From: Betaproteobacteria bacterium
Lineage (GTDB): Bacteria; Pseudomonadota; Gammaproteobacteria; Burkholderiales; Casimicrobiaceae
Direction: 5' to 3'
Assembly: GCA_005883655.1 (NCBI GenBank)
Contig: VBDA01000088.1
Location: forward strand, 11,359 to 18,588
Length of the DNA stretch: 7,230 nucleotides
Every line of letters begins with the position of its first letter. Positions within the stretch are counted from its first letter, which is position 1. Below, in pieces: positions 1 to 6,704 of this stretch. The notes below the pieces were generated by a model that was not told the DNA's origin, ran no database searches, and saw nothing but the letters and a program-made list of their open reading frames with translations. The position numbers and the translations under genes are program-made.

Positions 1-1
1 G

Positions 2-763
2 GGACTGCACTACGCGCGCGTTCAATTTACGAGCGATCTCTTGCCGGCCGACGTGTTGGGCGTATCGATCTTCGACCCGGAAACCCACGAGTTCCGATTT
101 CATTCCGGACCCATTTTTCATTCGATCGTGCTGGCCGACGAAATCAATCGCGCGCCGCCCAAGACGCAAAGCGCGCTGCTCGAAGCCATGGAAGAACGCC
201 AGGTTTCGATCGATGGCGTGACACGGCCGCTGCCCGAGCCCTTTTTTGTCATCGCAACACAGAATCCAACCGAGCAGATCGGTGCATATCCGCTGCCCGA
301 GTCGCAGCTCGATCGATTCCTGATGTCGATCGAGCTCGGTTATCCGGACGCGGCGGCCGAGCGCGAGCTGCTGATTTCCGGTGACCGCCGCGCACGCATT
401 CCCGAGCTCGAGCCATGCGCCGATGCAGCCACGCTCATGGCGTGGCAACGCGAAGCGGCCGCGGTGCACGTGGCACCTGCCCTGCTCGACTACATTCAGG
501 CCTTACTGACGGCGTCGCGCACTTCGAACGCCGCGTCGGGTGGCACACCGGCGCCCGGAGCGCATCGCGGACTTTCGCCGCGAGCGGGTCTGTTGCTGGT
601 TGCCGCGGCTCGCGCCTGGGCACTGCTCGATGGACGGCCGATGGTGCTGCCGGAAGACGTCCAGGCGGTGTTCGCCGCCGTTGCCGGCCATCGCCTGGCG
701 GGCAGCACGCGCGCCGGCGGACCGCAGGCGCAGGCCTTGTTGCGCGCCGTCGCGCTGCCTTAG
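2..763 (+). CDS. MoxR-family AAA+ ATPase, N-terminus missing
   Basis: This is the C-terminal 253 residues of a MoxR-type AAA+ ATPase; the reading frame is open to the window edge, so the start codon and the Walker A loop lie upstream. Visible landmarks, numbered from the first complete codon at base 2, are RVQFTSDLLPADVLG (6-20), the Walker B stretch VLADEINRAPPKTQSALLEA (43-62), the sensor-1 Asn in ATQNP (Asn88), the conserved Arg of QLDRF (Arg105), and a C-terminal lid with LSPRAGLLL and PEDV elements. These place it in MoxR rather than another AAA+ family. MoxR ATPases are cytoplasmic and are thought to help mature or remodel partner proteins, often ones encoded beside them. Here the next two genes encode the usual partners, a DUF58 protein 50 bases downstream and a TgpA-like transglutaminase. 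The specific client is unknown. The ATG/TTG codons near the left edge are internal to the domain and are not real starts. Confidence 0.95.
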   Translation, partial: GLHYARVQFTSDLLPADVLGVSIFDPETHEFRFHSGPIFHSIVLADEINRAPPKTQSALLEAMEERQVSIDGVTRPLPEPFFVIATQNPTEQIGAYPLPESQLDRFLMSIELGYPDAAAERELLISGDRRARIPELEPCADAATLMAWQREAAAVHVAPALLDYIQALLTASRTSNAASGGTPAPGAHRGLSPRAGLLLVAAARAWALLDGRPMVLPEDVQAVFAAVAGHRLAGSTRAGGPQAQALLRAVALP

Positions 764-803
764 TGGCCTGCACTGACACCCCAATAAACTTCTGACCCAA
801 GTC

Positions 804-809
804 GGAGGA
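804..809 (+). promoter_or_regulatory. Ribosome binding site deciding a TTG start
   Basis: GGAGGA lies four bases before the TTG at 814. It is a strong Shine-Dalgarno match in the short gap after the MoxR stop and is the main reason for starting the DUF58 gene at this rare codon. The next in-frame ATG (residue 60) would cut into the first membrane segment. Confidence 0.7.
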
Positions 810-813
810 TGCG

Positions 814-1812
814 TTGACCACGCTTGGAATCGCGGGCTTGCAGACGCAGGCGAGGTCGTGGAGACAGCGCGTGCGCCAGCTCGTCTGGCGTCTTGCGCCG
901 GGCGACCTCGACCGGATCGTCCTTCGCCACAGCCGCATTTACATACTTCCGACGCCGCGCGGCGCAGCGCTGCTGGCCACACTGGCGACCATGCTGCTGA
1001 CGGCGATGAACTATGCGCTGTCGCTCGGTTTTGCGCTGACGTTCCTGGTAGGAGGCATGGTCGCAGCCGCGCTCCTGGCGACGTTTCGCAACATGGCCGG
1101 GCTTGCGGTAGCGCCTCTCGGCGCCGGCGAAGCCTTTGCTGGCGGGGACCTGGAGTTCAACCTGTCTCTCGCCAGCGGCTCGCGCCAGCGCATCGGCATT
1201 ACGGTCGCAGGACGGCAGGGATTGCCCAACAGCGTCGATCTTGCCCCCGGTGCGACCCGGCCCATCGCCATTTCGATTCCGGCGCCGAAACGCGGCCATC
1301 TGGGGCTGGGGCGGATAAGCCTGTCGTCCGATTTCCCGCTCGGCATATGGCGCGCCTGGGCTTACGTTCATTTTCCGTTGACCGGGACGGTCTTCCCCGC
1401 GCCAGAAGCGGGTGCGCCGCCCTTGCCTCCCGGTCATCACGGGTCCTACGTCGGCAGGTCGTCGCGCCTGGCTGACACCGAGTTAGCCGGTCTTCGCGAC
1501 TACGAGCGCGGTGACGCGCAGAACCGCATTGCTTGGAAGGCCGTGGCGCGAGGAGCGGGCTGGTACTCCAAACAATTCGAGGGAACCGGCGGCGGAGGCG
1601 TGCTGGAATTGCATTGGGTCGAATTGCCCGTGGGTATCGACACCGAAACGGGACTGTCTAGGTTCACCGCCTGGATTCTGTCCGCGGAGCGCGCGGCGCT
1701 TCCGTTTTCATTGCACATTCCGGGTACGGTATTGCGAACGGGCCAAGGCGCGGGACACCGGCGCGCGGCGCTGACCGCACTGGCGGTGTTTCCGCCGGCA
1801 AGCGCTCGATGA
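814..1812 (+). CDS. DUF58 membrane-anchored protein
   Basis: A 332-residue DUF58 protein, the usual partner of MoxR ATPases. Residues 1-48 form a basic, Arg-rich N-terminus, followed by two hydrophobic segments at about 49-66 and 71-90 that should form a membrane hairpin. The family signature is clear: LRDYERGD (227-234), then NRIAWKAVARG (237-247), and KQFEG shortly after. The C-terminal part resembles the family but I see no intact DxSxS metal site of a von Willebrand A fold, so metal binding is doubtful. Start: TTG at 814, backed by GGAGGA four bases upstream. The stop overlaps the next start (ATGA, 1809-1812), which suggests translational coupling to the transglutaminase gene. The molecular function is not established. 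By context it probably links the cytoplasmic ATPase to the membrane-bound TgpA-like protein. Family assignment is firm; role is inference. Confidence 0.9.
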   Translation: MTTLGIAGLQTQARSWRQRVRQLVWRLAPGDLDRIVLRHSRIYILPTPRGAALLATLATMLLTAMNYALSLGFALTFLVGGMVAAALLATFRNMAGLAVAPLGAGEAFAGGDLEFNLSLASGSRQRIGITVAGRQGLPNSVDLAPGATRPIAISIPAPKRGHLGLGRISLSSDFPLGIWRAWAYVHFPLTGTVFPAPEAGAPPLPPGHHGSYVGRSSRLADTELAGLRDYERGDAQNRIAWKAVARGAGWYSKQFEGTGGGGVLELHWVELPVGIDTETGLSRFTAWILSAERAALPFSLHIPGTVLRTGQGAGHRRAALTALAVFPPASAR

Positions 1813-3872
1813 TCCGCAAGCGGGCATCGCCACCTCTCACACCCGTCCAGGTTGCCTGGCTGGGCGCATTACTGGCATCCGCGCAATGGCCGCTCTGGAG
1901 CCACCTCCTGATCTGGAACGCCGTTGCCGGCGCCGCGCTGGTCGTTGCGCGCGTCGCACTGCCGCCAAAGTGGCGCGCGCTGACGGGACATCGACGCTGG
2001 CTGTTGCCGCTGTTGGCTCTCGCGGCGGCACTGGGCATTCGCACCGAGCTCGGCTATTTTCTGGCGCGCGATCCCTGCGTCCAGTTTCTCTACCTGCTGG
2101 TCGGCATCAAGTTCATCGAGGCGCGCGATGCGCGCGACGGGACGCTCTTGATCTGCCTCGCGCTCTTTCTCTCGCTGACGCAGTTTTTCTATCTCCAGAC
2201 CATTACCGCGGCGCTATCGGCGGTACCGGTCCTGCTTGCCCTCGGTGGCACGTTGGCCTCGCTTCGAAGCGGGATAGCCGCGGCTGCTTCCGACTGGCGA
2301 GCGCAACTTGGAGCGACGACGCGCCTGATCCTGCAAGGCGTTCCTATTGCCGCGCTGTTGTTCCTCATCTTTCCGCGGCTCGCCGGACCGCTCTGGGGCT
2401 CGCCGACCGAAGCCGGCGCGCGCTCGGGATTATCAGATAGTATGCGACCCGGCTCGATAAGCGAGCTGTCACTATCCGATGCGGTAGCCTTTCGGGTTGA
2501 CTTCAACGGCTCCCCGCCGCCTCAGGCGCAACGCTACTGGCGCGGCCCGGTGCTATCCCGCTTCGACGGACACGAATGGCGCGCGGTGTACAAGCTTCTC
2601 CCGGGCAGGTTCGTGTCGCGGCAGGTGCGGCCGATCGAATACACGGTGACGCTCGAGCCTCACGGCAAAGCGTGGCTGTTTGCCCTCGAGCACCCGTCAG
2701 GGCTGCCACGCTCGCCCACGGGCGATCCGCTCGCGCCGACAAGCAATGACATCGCCTACCTGACCTACGACCAGCAGCTCGTTGCCAAGGCGGCGGTCGC
2801 GCAGGCGCTCCGCTATACCCAGCGATCGTCGCTGCGCGACTCGTATCCCGGCACCGATGATAATCCGCGCGAGAGCCTGCAACTGCCGCTCGGCAATCCG
2901 CGCACGCTCGCCTTCGCCAAGGAATTGCGGGGGCGAGTCGATTCCGATCGCGCGTACGTTAGAGCCGTGCTCGATTGGTTTCACAACGAGCCCTTTGTCT
3001 ACACGTTGTCGCCGCCGCTGATCGAACAAGAGCCGGTCGACGGATTCCTGTTCGACTCCCGGCGCGGATTCTGTGAGCACTATGCCGGTGCATTTACCTT
3101 GCTCCTTCGCGCCGCGGGAATACCGGCGCGGGTCGTCACCGGCTATCAGGGCGGAGAGATGAATCCCGACGGAGACTACATGATCGTGCGCCAGTCTGAC
3201 GCGCACGCGTGGGCCGAGGCGCTGCTCGACGGTCAATGGCAGCGCTTCGATCCAACCGCCGCAGTGGCACCGTCGCGAATCGAGCGCGGCTTGGGCGCGG
3301 CACTGCCCGCCGGCGAGCTGGTACCGTATTTCGCCCGACTGGAAATGACCTGGATCAAGAGCCTTCGGCTGAGATGGGACGCGGTCAACTACCAGTGGCA
3401 GCGCGGCGTCGTCGGCTTCAACCTCGAGCGCCAGCGCGACCTGCTGCGCGATTTCGGATTCGAAGGCGCGCGCCCATGGCAAATTGTGGCCGTGTTTGCC
3501 GGCGCCATATTCATCTGGGGTGTTCTCCTGCTCGGCGCCGCGCAACTTCGCCGGTCGGGTGTCGATGCCGAGGTCGCCTTGTGGAATGCCCTCTGCCGGA
3601 GGCTTGCACGCTCCGGTCTCGCCCGCGCGCAGGAGGAAGGACCGCTCGCTTACACCCGCCGCGCCGGTAGGCGTTGGCCGCAGTGGGCGGGCGTACTCGC
3701 GCGCATCGGCCAGCGTTACGCCGAGTTGCACTATGGTCCGGGCGATCCGAAACGCGAGCAGAAGCTGAAGGAGCTGAAGACCGGGATCGAAGCTTTGCCT
3801 CGGTCGCGCGCACTGAACAAAGCTTCGAGTTCCGCAAACGTCGTTACAGCACCGCCGGAGACCGTCGAATGA
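1809..3872 (+). CDS. tgpA: TgpA-like transglutaminase-fold membrane protein
   Basis: A 687-residue integral membrane protein with the architecture of Pseudomonas aeruginosa TgpA (DUF3488, transglutaminase core, DUF4129). The N-terminal part has several hydrophobic segments at roughly 13-30, 33-51, 64-77, 90-103, 112-152 and 173-189. A long presumably periplasmic region follows. It contains the transglutaminase core with DSRRGFCEHYAG (catalytic Cys422), DAHAWAE (His466) and WQRFDPT (Asp481), so the Cys-His-Asp triad is complete. A last membrane helix (about 557-580) leads to a cytoplasmic DUF4129 tail (about 590-665) with the LAYTRRAG and YAELHYG elements. Length is normal for the family. The ATG shares ATGA with the DUF58 stop and has no strong ribosome site of its own, which fits coupled translation. 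TgpA is reported as essential in P. aeruginosa, but its reaction and substrate are unclear; it may act as a protease, transglutaminase or amidase on envelope components. The gene symbol is by homology. Confidence 0.92.
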   Translation: MIRKRASPPLTPVQVAWLGALLASAQWPLWSHLLIWNAVAGAALVVARVALPPKWRALTGHRRWLLPLLALAAALGIRTELGYFLARDPCVQFLYLLVGIKFIEARDARDGTLLICLALFLSLTQFFYLQTITAALSAVPVLLALGGTLASLRSGIAAAASDWRAQLGATTRLILQGVPIAALLFLIFPRLAGPLWGSPTEAGARSGLSDSMRPGSISELSLSDAVAFRVDFNGSPPPQAQRYWRGPVLSRFDGHEWRAVYKLLPGRFVSRQVRPIEYTVTLEPHGKAWLFALEHPSGLPRSPTGDPLAPTSNDIAYLTYDQQLVAKAAVAQALRYTQRSSLRDSYPGTDDNPRESLQLPLGNPRTLAFAKELRGRVDSDRAYVRAVLDWFHNEPFVYTLSPPLIEQEPVDGFLFDSRRGFCEHYAGAFTLLLRAAGIPARVVTGYQGGEMNPDGDYMIVRQSDAHAWAEALLDGQWQRFDPTAAVAPSRIERGLGAALPAGELVPYFARLEMTWIKSLRLRWDAVNYQWQRGVVGFNLERQRDLLRDFGFEGARPWQIVAVFAGAIFIWGVLLLGAAQLRRSGVDAEVALWNALCRRLARSGLARAQEEGPLAYTRRAGRRWPQWAGVLARIGQRYAELHYGPGDPKREQKLKELKTGIEALPRSRALNKASSSANVVTAPPETVE

Positions 3873-3888
3873 GGGTCGAATGAATCCC

Positions 3889-3914
3889 GCGAGTGTCTGT
3901 CGCGCGGCACTCGC
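3889..3914. terminator. Inverted repeat in the convergent gap, weak terminator candidate
   Basis: GCGAGTG (3889-3895) and CACTCGC (3908-3914) can form a perfect 7-bp stem with a 12-base loop. It sits in the 75-base gap where tgpA and rpoS transcripts converge, the expected place for a terminator serving both directions. No run of T follows on either strand (only ATTCATTC on the - strand side), so it is not a classical intrinsic terminator. It may instead be a pausing or 3'-end protecting hairpin. The rest of 3873-3947 shows nothing else gene-like. Confidence 0.3.
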
Positions 3915-3947
3915 CGGCGGTGCGGTGCAGGGCGGGTGAATTCGGCG

Positions 3948-4901
3948 CTACAGCAGCGCCTCACGCGACAGGCCCCGTCGACGCAGCCGCGCGCGCAACT
4001 TGTCGAGCGCCTCCGATTGAATCTGACGCACCCGTTCTCGCGTGACGCCGAGCTCGCGCGAAAGTTTTTCCAGCGTGGCGACATCCCTGCCGTTTAGCCC
4101 ATAGCGCCGCTCGATGACGCATCGCTGGCGCTCGGAGAGCTCGTCGAGCCAGTGTCGCACCCAGCCCTCGATCTCCGGATTATGCAGGATGAGCTCCGGG
4201 CTCGGTGCGTCCTGATCGGTCAGCCGATCGCCGAGCGAAAGTCCCGCTTCCGAGTCGAATGGCGCGTCCAGCGACGCAATCGTCTCGTTGTAACCCAGAA
4301 CCTTGCGCACCTGCTCGACCGGCTTGTCGAGCAGGTGCGCAACGTCGTCGACGGTCGGCTCGCGCCCTTCGCCGAAAACGCCGTGCGTTTCAAGGTGGCG
4401 CAGCGCACGCAGCACGATATTGAGCTCCTTGACCACGTGTGCGGGCAGCCGAACCGTTCGCGACTGATTCATGATCGCGCGTTCGATCGATTGCCTTATC
4501 CACCACGTCGCATAGGTCGTGAAACGAAATCCGCGCTCGGGGTCGAACTTTTCCAGCGCGTGGATCAGGCCGAGATTGCCTTCTTCGATCAAATCGGCGA
4601 GCGTCAGCCCCCGATTGAGGTAGTGCTTGGCGATGCTCACGACCAGCCGCAGATTGTGCTCGATCATTTTCTGCCGCGCGTCGAAATCGCCGTCGCGATT
4701 CGCGCGCGCGTATTCGAGCTCCTGCGCCGGCGTGAGCAGCGGGCTTTGCCCGATTTCGTTCAAGTAGATCTGGGTGATGTCGTTGAGAAAGTCGGCGCCG
4801 ACGCCGGTCTCGGGAACTTCGAGCGGCAACTCCCGCGTCCGCGTGTCCGGCTCGGTCGCAGCCGGCAGGTGCGCGTCATCGGTCGTCGACTGAGCCCTCA
4901 T
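3948..4901 (-). CDS. rpoS: RNA polymerase sigma factor RpoS (sigma-S)
   Basis: A 317-residue group 2 sigma-70 factor, close to the 330 residues of E. coli RpoS. It directs RNA polymerase to stationary-phase and general-stress promoters. Region 1.2 is seen as DITQIYLNEIGQSPLLT (41-57). Region 2 spans about 79-151 with NLRLVVSIAKHY, DLIEEGNLGLIHALEKFDPE (103-122), TTYATWWIRQSIERAIMNQ and TVRLP. VKELN (157-161) matches the E. coli segment containing Lys173, which contacts the adaptor RssB. Region 4 ends with the -35 recognition helix-turn-helix, TLEKLSRELGVTRERVRQIQ (276-295). There is no long region 1.1, as expected for RpoS rather than RpoD. Its place directly after nlpD confirms the identity. 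The ATG at 4901 is the only reasonable start: no in-frame ATG, GTG or TTG was found in about the preceding 100 bases. No Shine-Dalgarno sequence precedes it; a GC hairpin does. In E. coli the main rpoS promoter lies inside nlpD; I could not locate one here. Confidence 0.97.
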   Translation of the reverse strand: MRAQSTTDDAHLPAATEPDTRTRELPLEVPETGVGADFLNDITQIYLNEIGQSPLLTPAQELEYARANRDGDFDARQKMIEHNLRLVVSIAKHYLNRGLTLADLIEEGNLGLIHALEKFDPERGFRFTTYATWWIRQSIERAIMNQSRTVRLPAHVVKELNIVLRALRHLETHGVFGEGREPTVDDVAHLLDKPVEQVRKVLGYNETIASLDAPFDSEAGLSLGDRLTDQDAPSPELILHNPEIEGWVRHWLDELSERQRCVIERRYGLNGRDVATLEKLSRELGVTRERVRQIQSEALDKLRARLRRRGLSREALL

Positions 4902-4905
4902 ATGA

Positions 4906-4929
4906 CGCGGGGGATCGTCGTTACCCGCG
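4906..4929 (-). promoter_or_regulatory. GC-rich hairpin in the rpoS leader
   Basis: Read on the - strand, CGCGGG (4929-4924) and CCCGCG (4911-4906) pair as a 6-bp GC-only stem with a 12-base loop, ending four bases before the rpoS ATG. The 31-base gap between the nlpD stop and the rpoS start contains no AGGAGG-like site, so ribosome loading may depend on coupling to nlpD or on opening this structure. The pairing is seen directly; the regulatory role is inference, prompted by the known translational control of rpoS in enterobacteria. Confidence 0.35.
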
Positions 4930-4932
4930 GGC

Positions 4933-6024
4933 TCATCCGGGTGGAAGGAATTTCGCGGGGTCGATGGGCTTGCCGAGGCGACGGATTTCGAAATGAAGCT
5001 TGACTTGGTCGGCGTCGGTGTCGCCCATCTCGCCGATCTTCTGTCCCTTGCTGACGTGTTGTCCTTCCTTCACCAGAATCTCCCGGTTGTGCGCATACGC
5101 CGAGAGGTAGGTGTTGTTGTGCTTGACGATGACCAGCTTGCCGTAGCCGCGCAGGCCTGCGCCCGCGTAAACGACTCGACCGGCGGCGCTCGCCAGCACC
5201 GGTTGACCGGCCTTGCCCGCGATGTCGATGCCTTTGAGATTCGAACCTTCGGAAAATCCCGCGATGACCTTGCCTGACGTGGGCCACGCCCAATCGAGCC
5301 TGGCATCGTCGATCTCGGGCACGCGCGCCGATTCGGGTCGCGAAGTCGGCGGCGTCGCTTTTGCGATATTGGCCGAAGCCGGCGCGGTGGCGGGTGCCGA
5401 AGGTGGAGCGGTCGGCGCCGAAGGCGGAGCGGTCGGCGCGGCGGTCGGCGATGAAGGCGCGATTGCAGCGGACGGAGGCGCGGCGGACATCGGCGGACGC
5501 TCCAACTGTGCGAGCGCCTGATCCGAGTACGGCAATTTCATCGCCCGCGGCTCGCTCTTGAAGGTCGGCGTGTTGCCGTGACCCGGCGTCGTCATCAGCA
5601 CCCGGGTCTCGTTGCTGGGAGCAATGGACGGCCCGGTGACCAAGGGCGCGGTTACTACACTTCCGGGGCCGCCACCTGCCTGTCCGGGCGGAGACAGCAA
5701 AAGCACCTGACCGACGCGTATCACGTTCGGGTTTTCGAGATTGTTCCACACCGCGAGCTCGCGGTAATCGAGGCCGTGCTCGAGCGCGATCTGCGCCAGC
5801 GTCTCGCCGCGCTTGACGGTGTACAACTGCGGCGGCCGCACTTCGGGCTCGCGCACTGCCGGCACGGGTGGCGGCGCCGGCGGCGGGTATCCAAATACTG
5901 GAGGCGTACGTTCATCCACGGGGGCCGGTGGCCGCGTCATGCAGCCGACGAGGACGAGGGTGGCGGCAACGGCAACAAGCAAAGCGCGGATACGTTCGGA
6001 CGGCGTCGTTTTGTAAAAAGTCAT
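4933..6024 (-). CDS. nlpD: Lipoprotein NlpD, LysM and degenerate LytM (M23) domain
   Basis: A 363-residue outer-membrane lipoprotein. The signal peptide has basic residues, a hydrophobic core (about 14-26) and a lipobox LVGC with the lipidated Cys28; Met at +2 does not suggest inner-membrane retention. A Pro-rich spacer leads to a LysM peptidoglycan-binding domain (67-110, YTVKRGETL to VGQVLLL). A long Ala/Pro/Ser linker (about 111-240) includes a duplicated heptapeptide. The C-terminal LytM domain (about 245-360) resembles E. coli NlpD (KGIDIAG, RGYGKL, SAYAHN, LHFEIR). Two zinc-site His are absent: Leu263 stands at the first position (Asp267 kept), and Lys342 replaces the first His of HxH (His344 kept); His312 remains. 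In E. coli, NlpD with such a dead site activates the amidase AmiC in septal wall splitting, so activation rather than hydrolysis is expected here. The ATG shares ATGA with the pcm stop and lacks a clear ribosome site, suggesting coupled translation. Confidence 0.96.
   Translation of the reverse strand: MTFYKTTPSERIRALLVAVAATLVLVGCMTRPPAPVDERTPPVFGYPPPAPPPVPAVREPEVRPPQLYTVKRGETLAQIALEHGLDYRELAVWNNLENPNVIRVGQVLLLSPPGQAGGGPGSVVTAPLVTGPSIAPSNETRVLMTTPGHGNTPTFKSEPRAMKLPYSDQALAQLERPPMSAAPPSAAIAPSSPTAAPTAPPSAPTAPPSAPATAPASANIAKATPPTSRPESARVPEIDDARLDWAWPTSGKVIAGFSEGSNLKGIDIAGKAGQPVLASAAGRVVYAGAGLRGYGKLVIVKHNNTYLSAYAHNREILVKEGQHVSKGQKIGEMGDTDADQVKLHFEIRRLGKPIDPAKFLPPG
5396..5437 (-). repeat. 21-bp tandem duplication inside nlpD
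   Basis: Two adjacent 21-base units (5396-5416 and 5417-5437) differ at a single base (T/C at position 9). On the nlpD strand they encode APTAPPS twice (residues 196-209). Being a multiple of three, the duplication preserves frame and lengthens the flexible linker between the LysM and LytM domains. Partial copies of GCGGTCGGCG continue to about 5450, which fits slippage in a low-complexity stretch. Confidence 0.85.
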
Positions 6025-6704
6025 GCGAGTCCAGGAAGCAGCGGGACGAATCTTACCGCGTCGTAGTCCTGTTCGTAGTTGCCATCGGGCCCCTTGTCGA
6101 TCACCGTCAGTCGCTGCACGCCGCGCAGGCCTTCACGTTGGCTGGCGAGCGGCAGCACCATGCGACCGCCGACGCGAAGGTGCCTCAGCAGGGCAGTGGG
6201 TATCTTGGTCGCCGCCGCGGTGACGATGATGCCGTCGACTTCCAGGTCCTCGCCAAGATCGCTCGAACCGTCGCCATGCTTGATGCGCACGTTTTCGACC
6301 TTGAGCGTACGCAGGTTGCGTCGCGCCTTCGCCACCAGCGCCGCGATACGCTCGACCGTGTACACCTCGCTCGCGATGTGCGCCAGCACCGCCGTCTGGT
6401 AACCGCAGCCGGTGCCGATTTCAAGCACCTGCGGCAAGTCGCGTCCGGCGCGCAGGAGTTCGGTCATGCGCGCGACCACATAGGGCTGCGAAATGGTCTG
6501 TCCCGAGCCGATGGGAAGCGGGCTGTCTTCATAGGCGCGAATGGCCAGCGCCTCCTCGACGAAGATGTGGCGCGGCACCGCTTCCATGGCCGAGATCACG
6601 ACCTCGTCGCGGATGCCCTGCTCGCGCAGGCGCTCGACCATCCGCGCACGGGTTCGCGCGGAGGTCATGCCGATGCCGGCGAATTTTTCGACGCCGGCAG
6701 TCAC
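6021..6704 (-). CDS. pcm: Protein-L-isoaspartate O-methyltransferase
   Basis: This cytosolic enzyme transfers a methyl group from S-adenosylmethionine to L-isoaspartyl residues formed by protein ageing, starting their repair. With the GTG start chosen here it has 227 residues. PLPIGSGQTISQPYVVARM (62-80) is the family's substrate-side motif, VLEIGTGCGYQTAVLA (93-108) is the SAM-binding loop, followed by YTVERI, HGDG, DGIIVTAA and the C-terminal DAVRFVPLLPG. Three starts are possible. GTG at 6740 gives 239 residues and a 40-base overlap with surE. GTG at 6704 overlaps the surE stop as GTGA and has a weak AGACGGA nine bases upstream. ATG at 6668 gives 215 residues, nearest the 208 of E. coli. 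I favour 6704 because it retains GIG before MTSARTR, which I recall as common in betaproteobacterial Pcm. The stop overlaps the nlpD start. Function is secure; the start is not. Confidence 0.95.
   Translation of the reverse strand: MTAGVEKFAGIGMTSARTRARMVERLREQGIRDEVVISAMEAVPRHIFVEEALAIRAYEDSPLPIGSGQTISQPYVVARMTELLRAGRDLPQVLEIGTGCGYQTAVLAHIASEVYTVERIAALVAKARRNLRTLKVENVRIKHGDGSSDLGEDLEVDGIIVTAAATKIPTALLRHLRVGGRMVLPLASQREGLRGVQRLTVIDKGPDGNYEQDYDAVRFVPLLPGLA

Noticed and set aside
760..1440. A 226-codon open frame on the - strand over the DUF58 gene
   Set aside because: In register with the DUF58 codons and strongly Arg-rich, as expected of a high-GC antisense frame; no homology recognised.
2697..3731. 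A 344-codon open frame on the - strand inside tgpA
   Set aside because: It is in codon register with tgpA, so its openness follows from codon bias. It covers the conserved transglutaminase core, and no domain is recognisable in its product.
3944..3960. GGCGCT/AGCGCC hairpin at the rpoS stop as an intrinsic terminator
   Set aside because: The stem is 6 bp, includes the rpoS stop and last codons, and has no T run after it on either strand. Kept only as part of the junction finding.
4152..5003. A 283-codon open frame on the + strand opposite rpoS and the end of nlpD
   Set aside because: Its codons lie exactly in register with the rpoS codons on the other strand, where a stop would need the codons TTA, CTA or TCA, all rare in high-GC genomes. 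The product is Arg-rich, resembles no family, and rpoS is unmistakable.
5381..5480. The repetitive GGCG-rich stretch as a regulatory iteron or protein-binding array
   Set aside because: The repeat is in frame within nlpD and is explained by the Ala/Pro/Ser linker it encodes.
4990..6000. A sigma-70 type promoter for rpoS inside nlpD
   Set aside because: Such a promoter is known in E. coli, but no convincing -35/-10 pair could be read on the - strand here. An AT-leaning patch near 5361-5375 lacks a proper -10, so no site was annotated.
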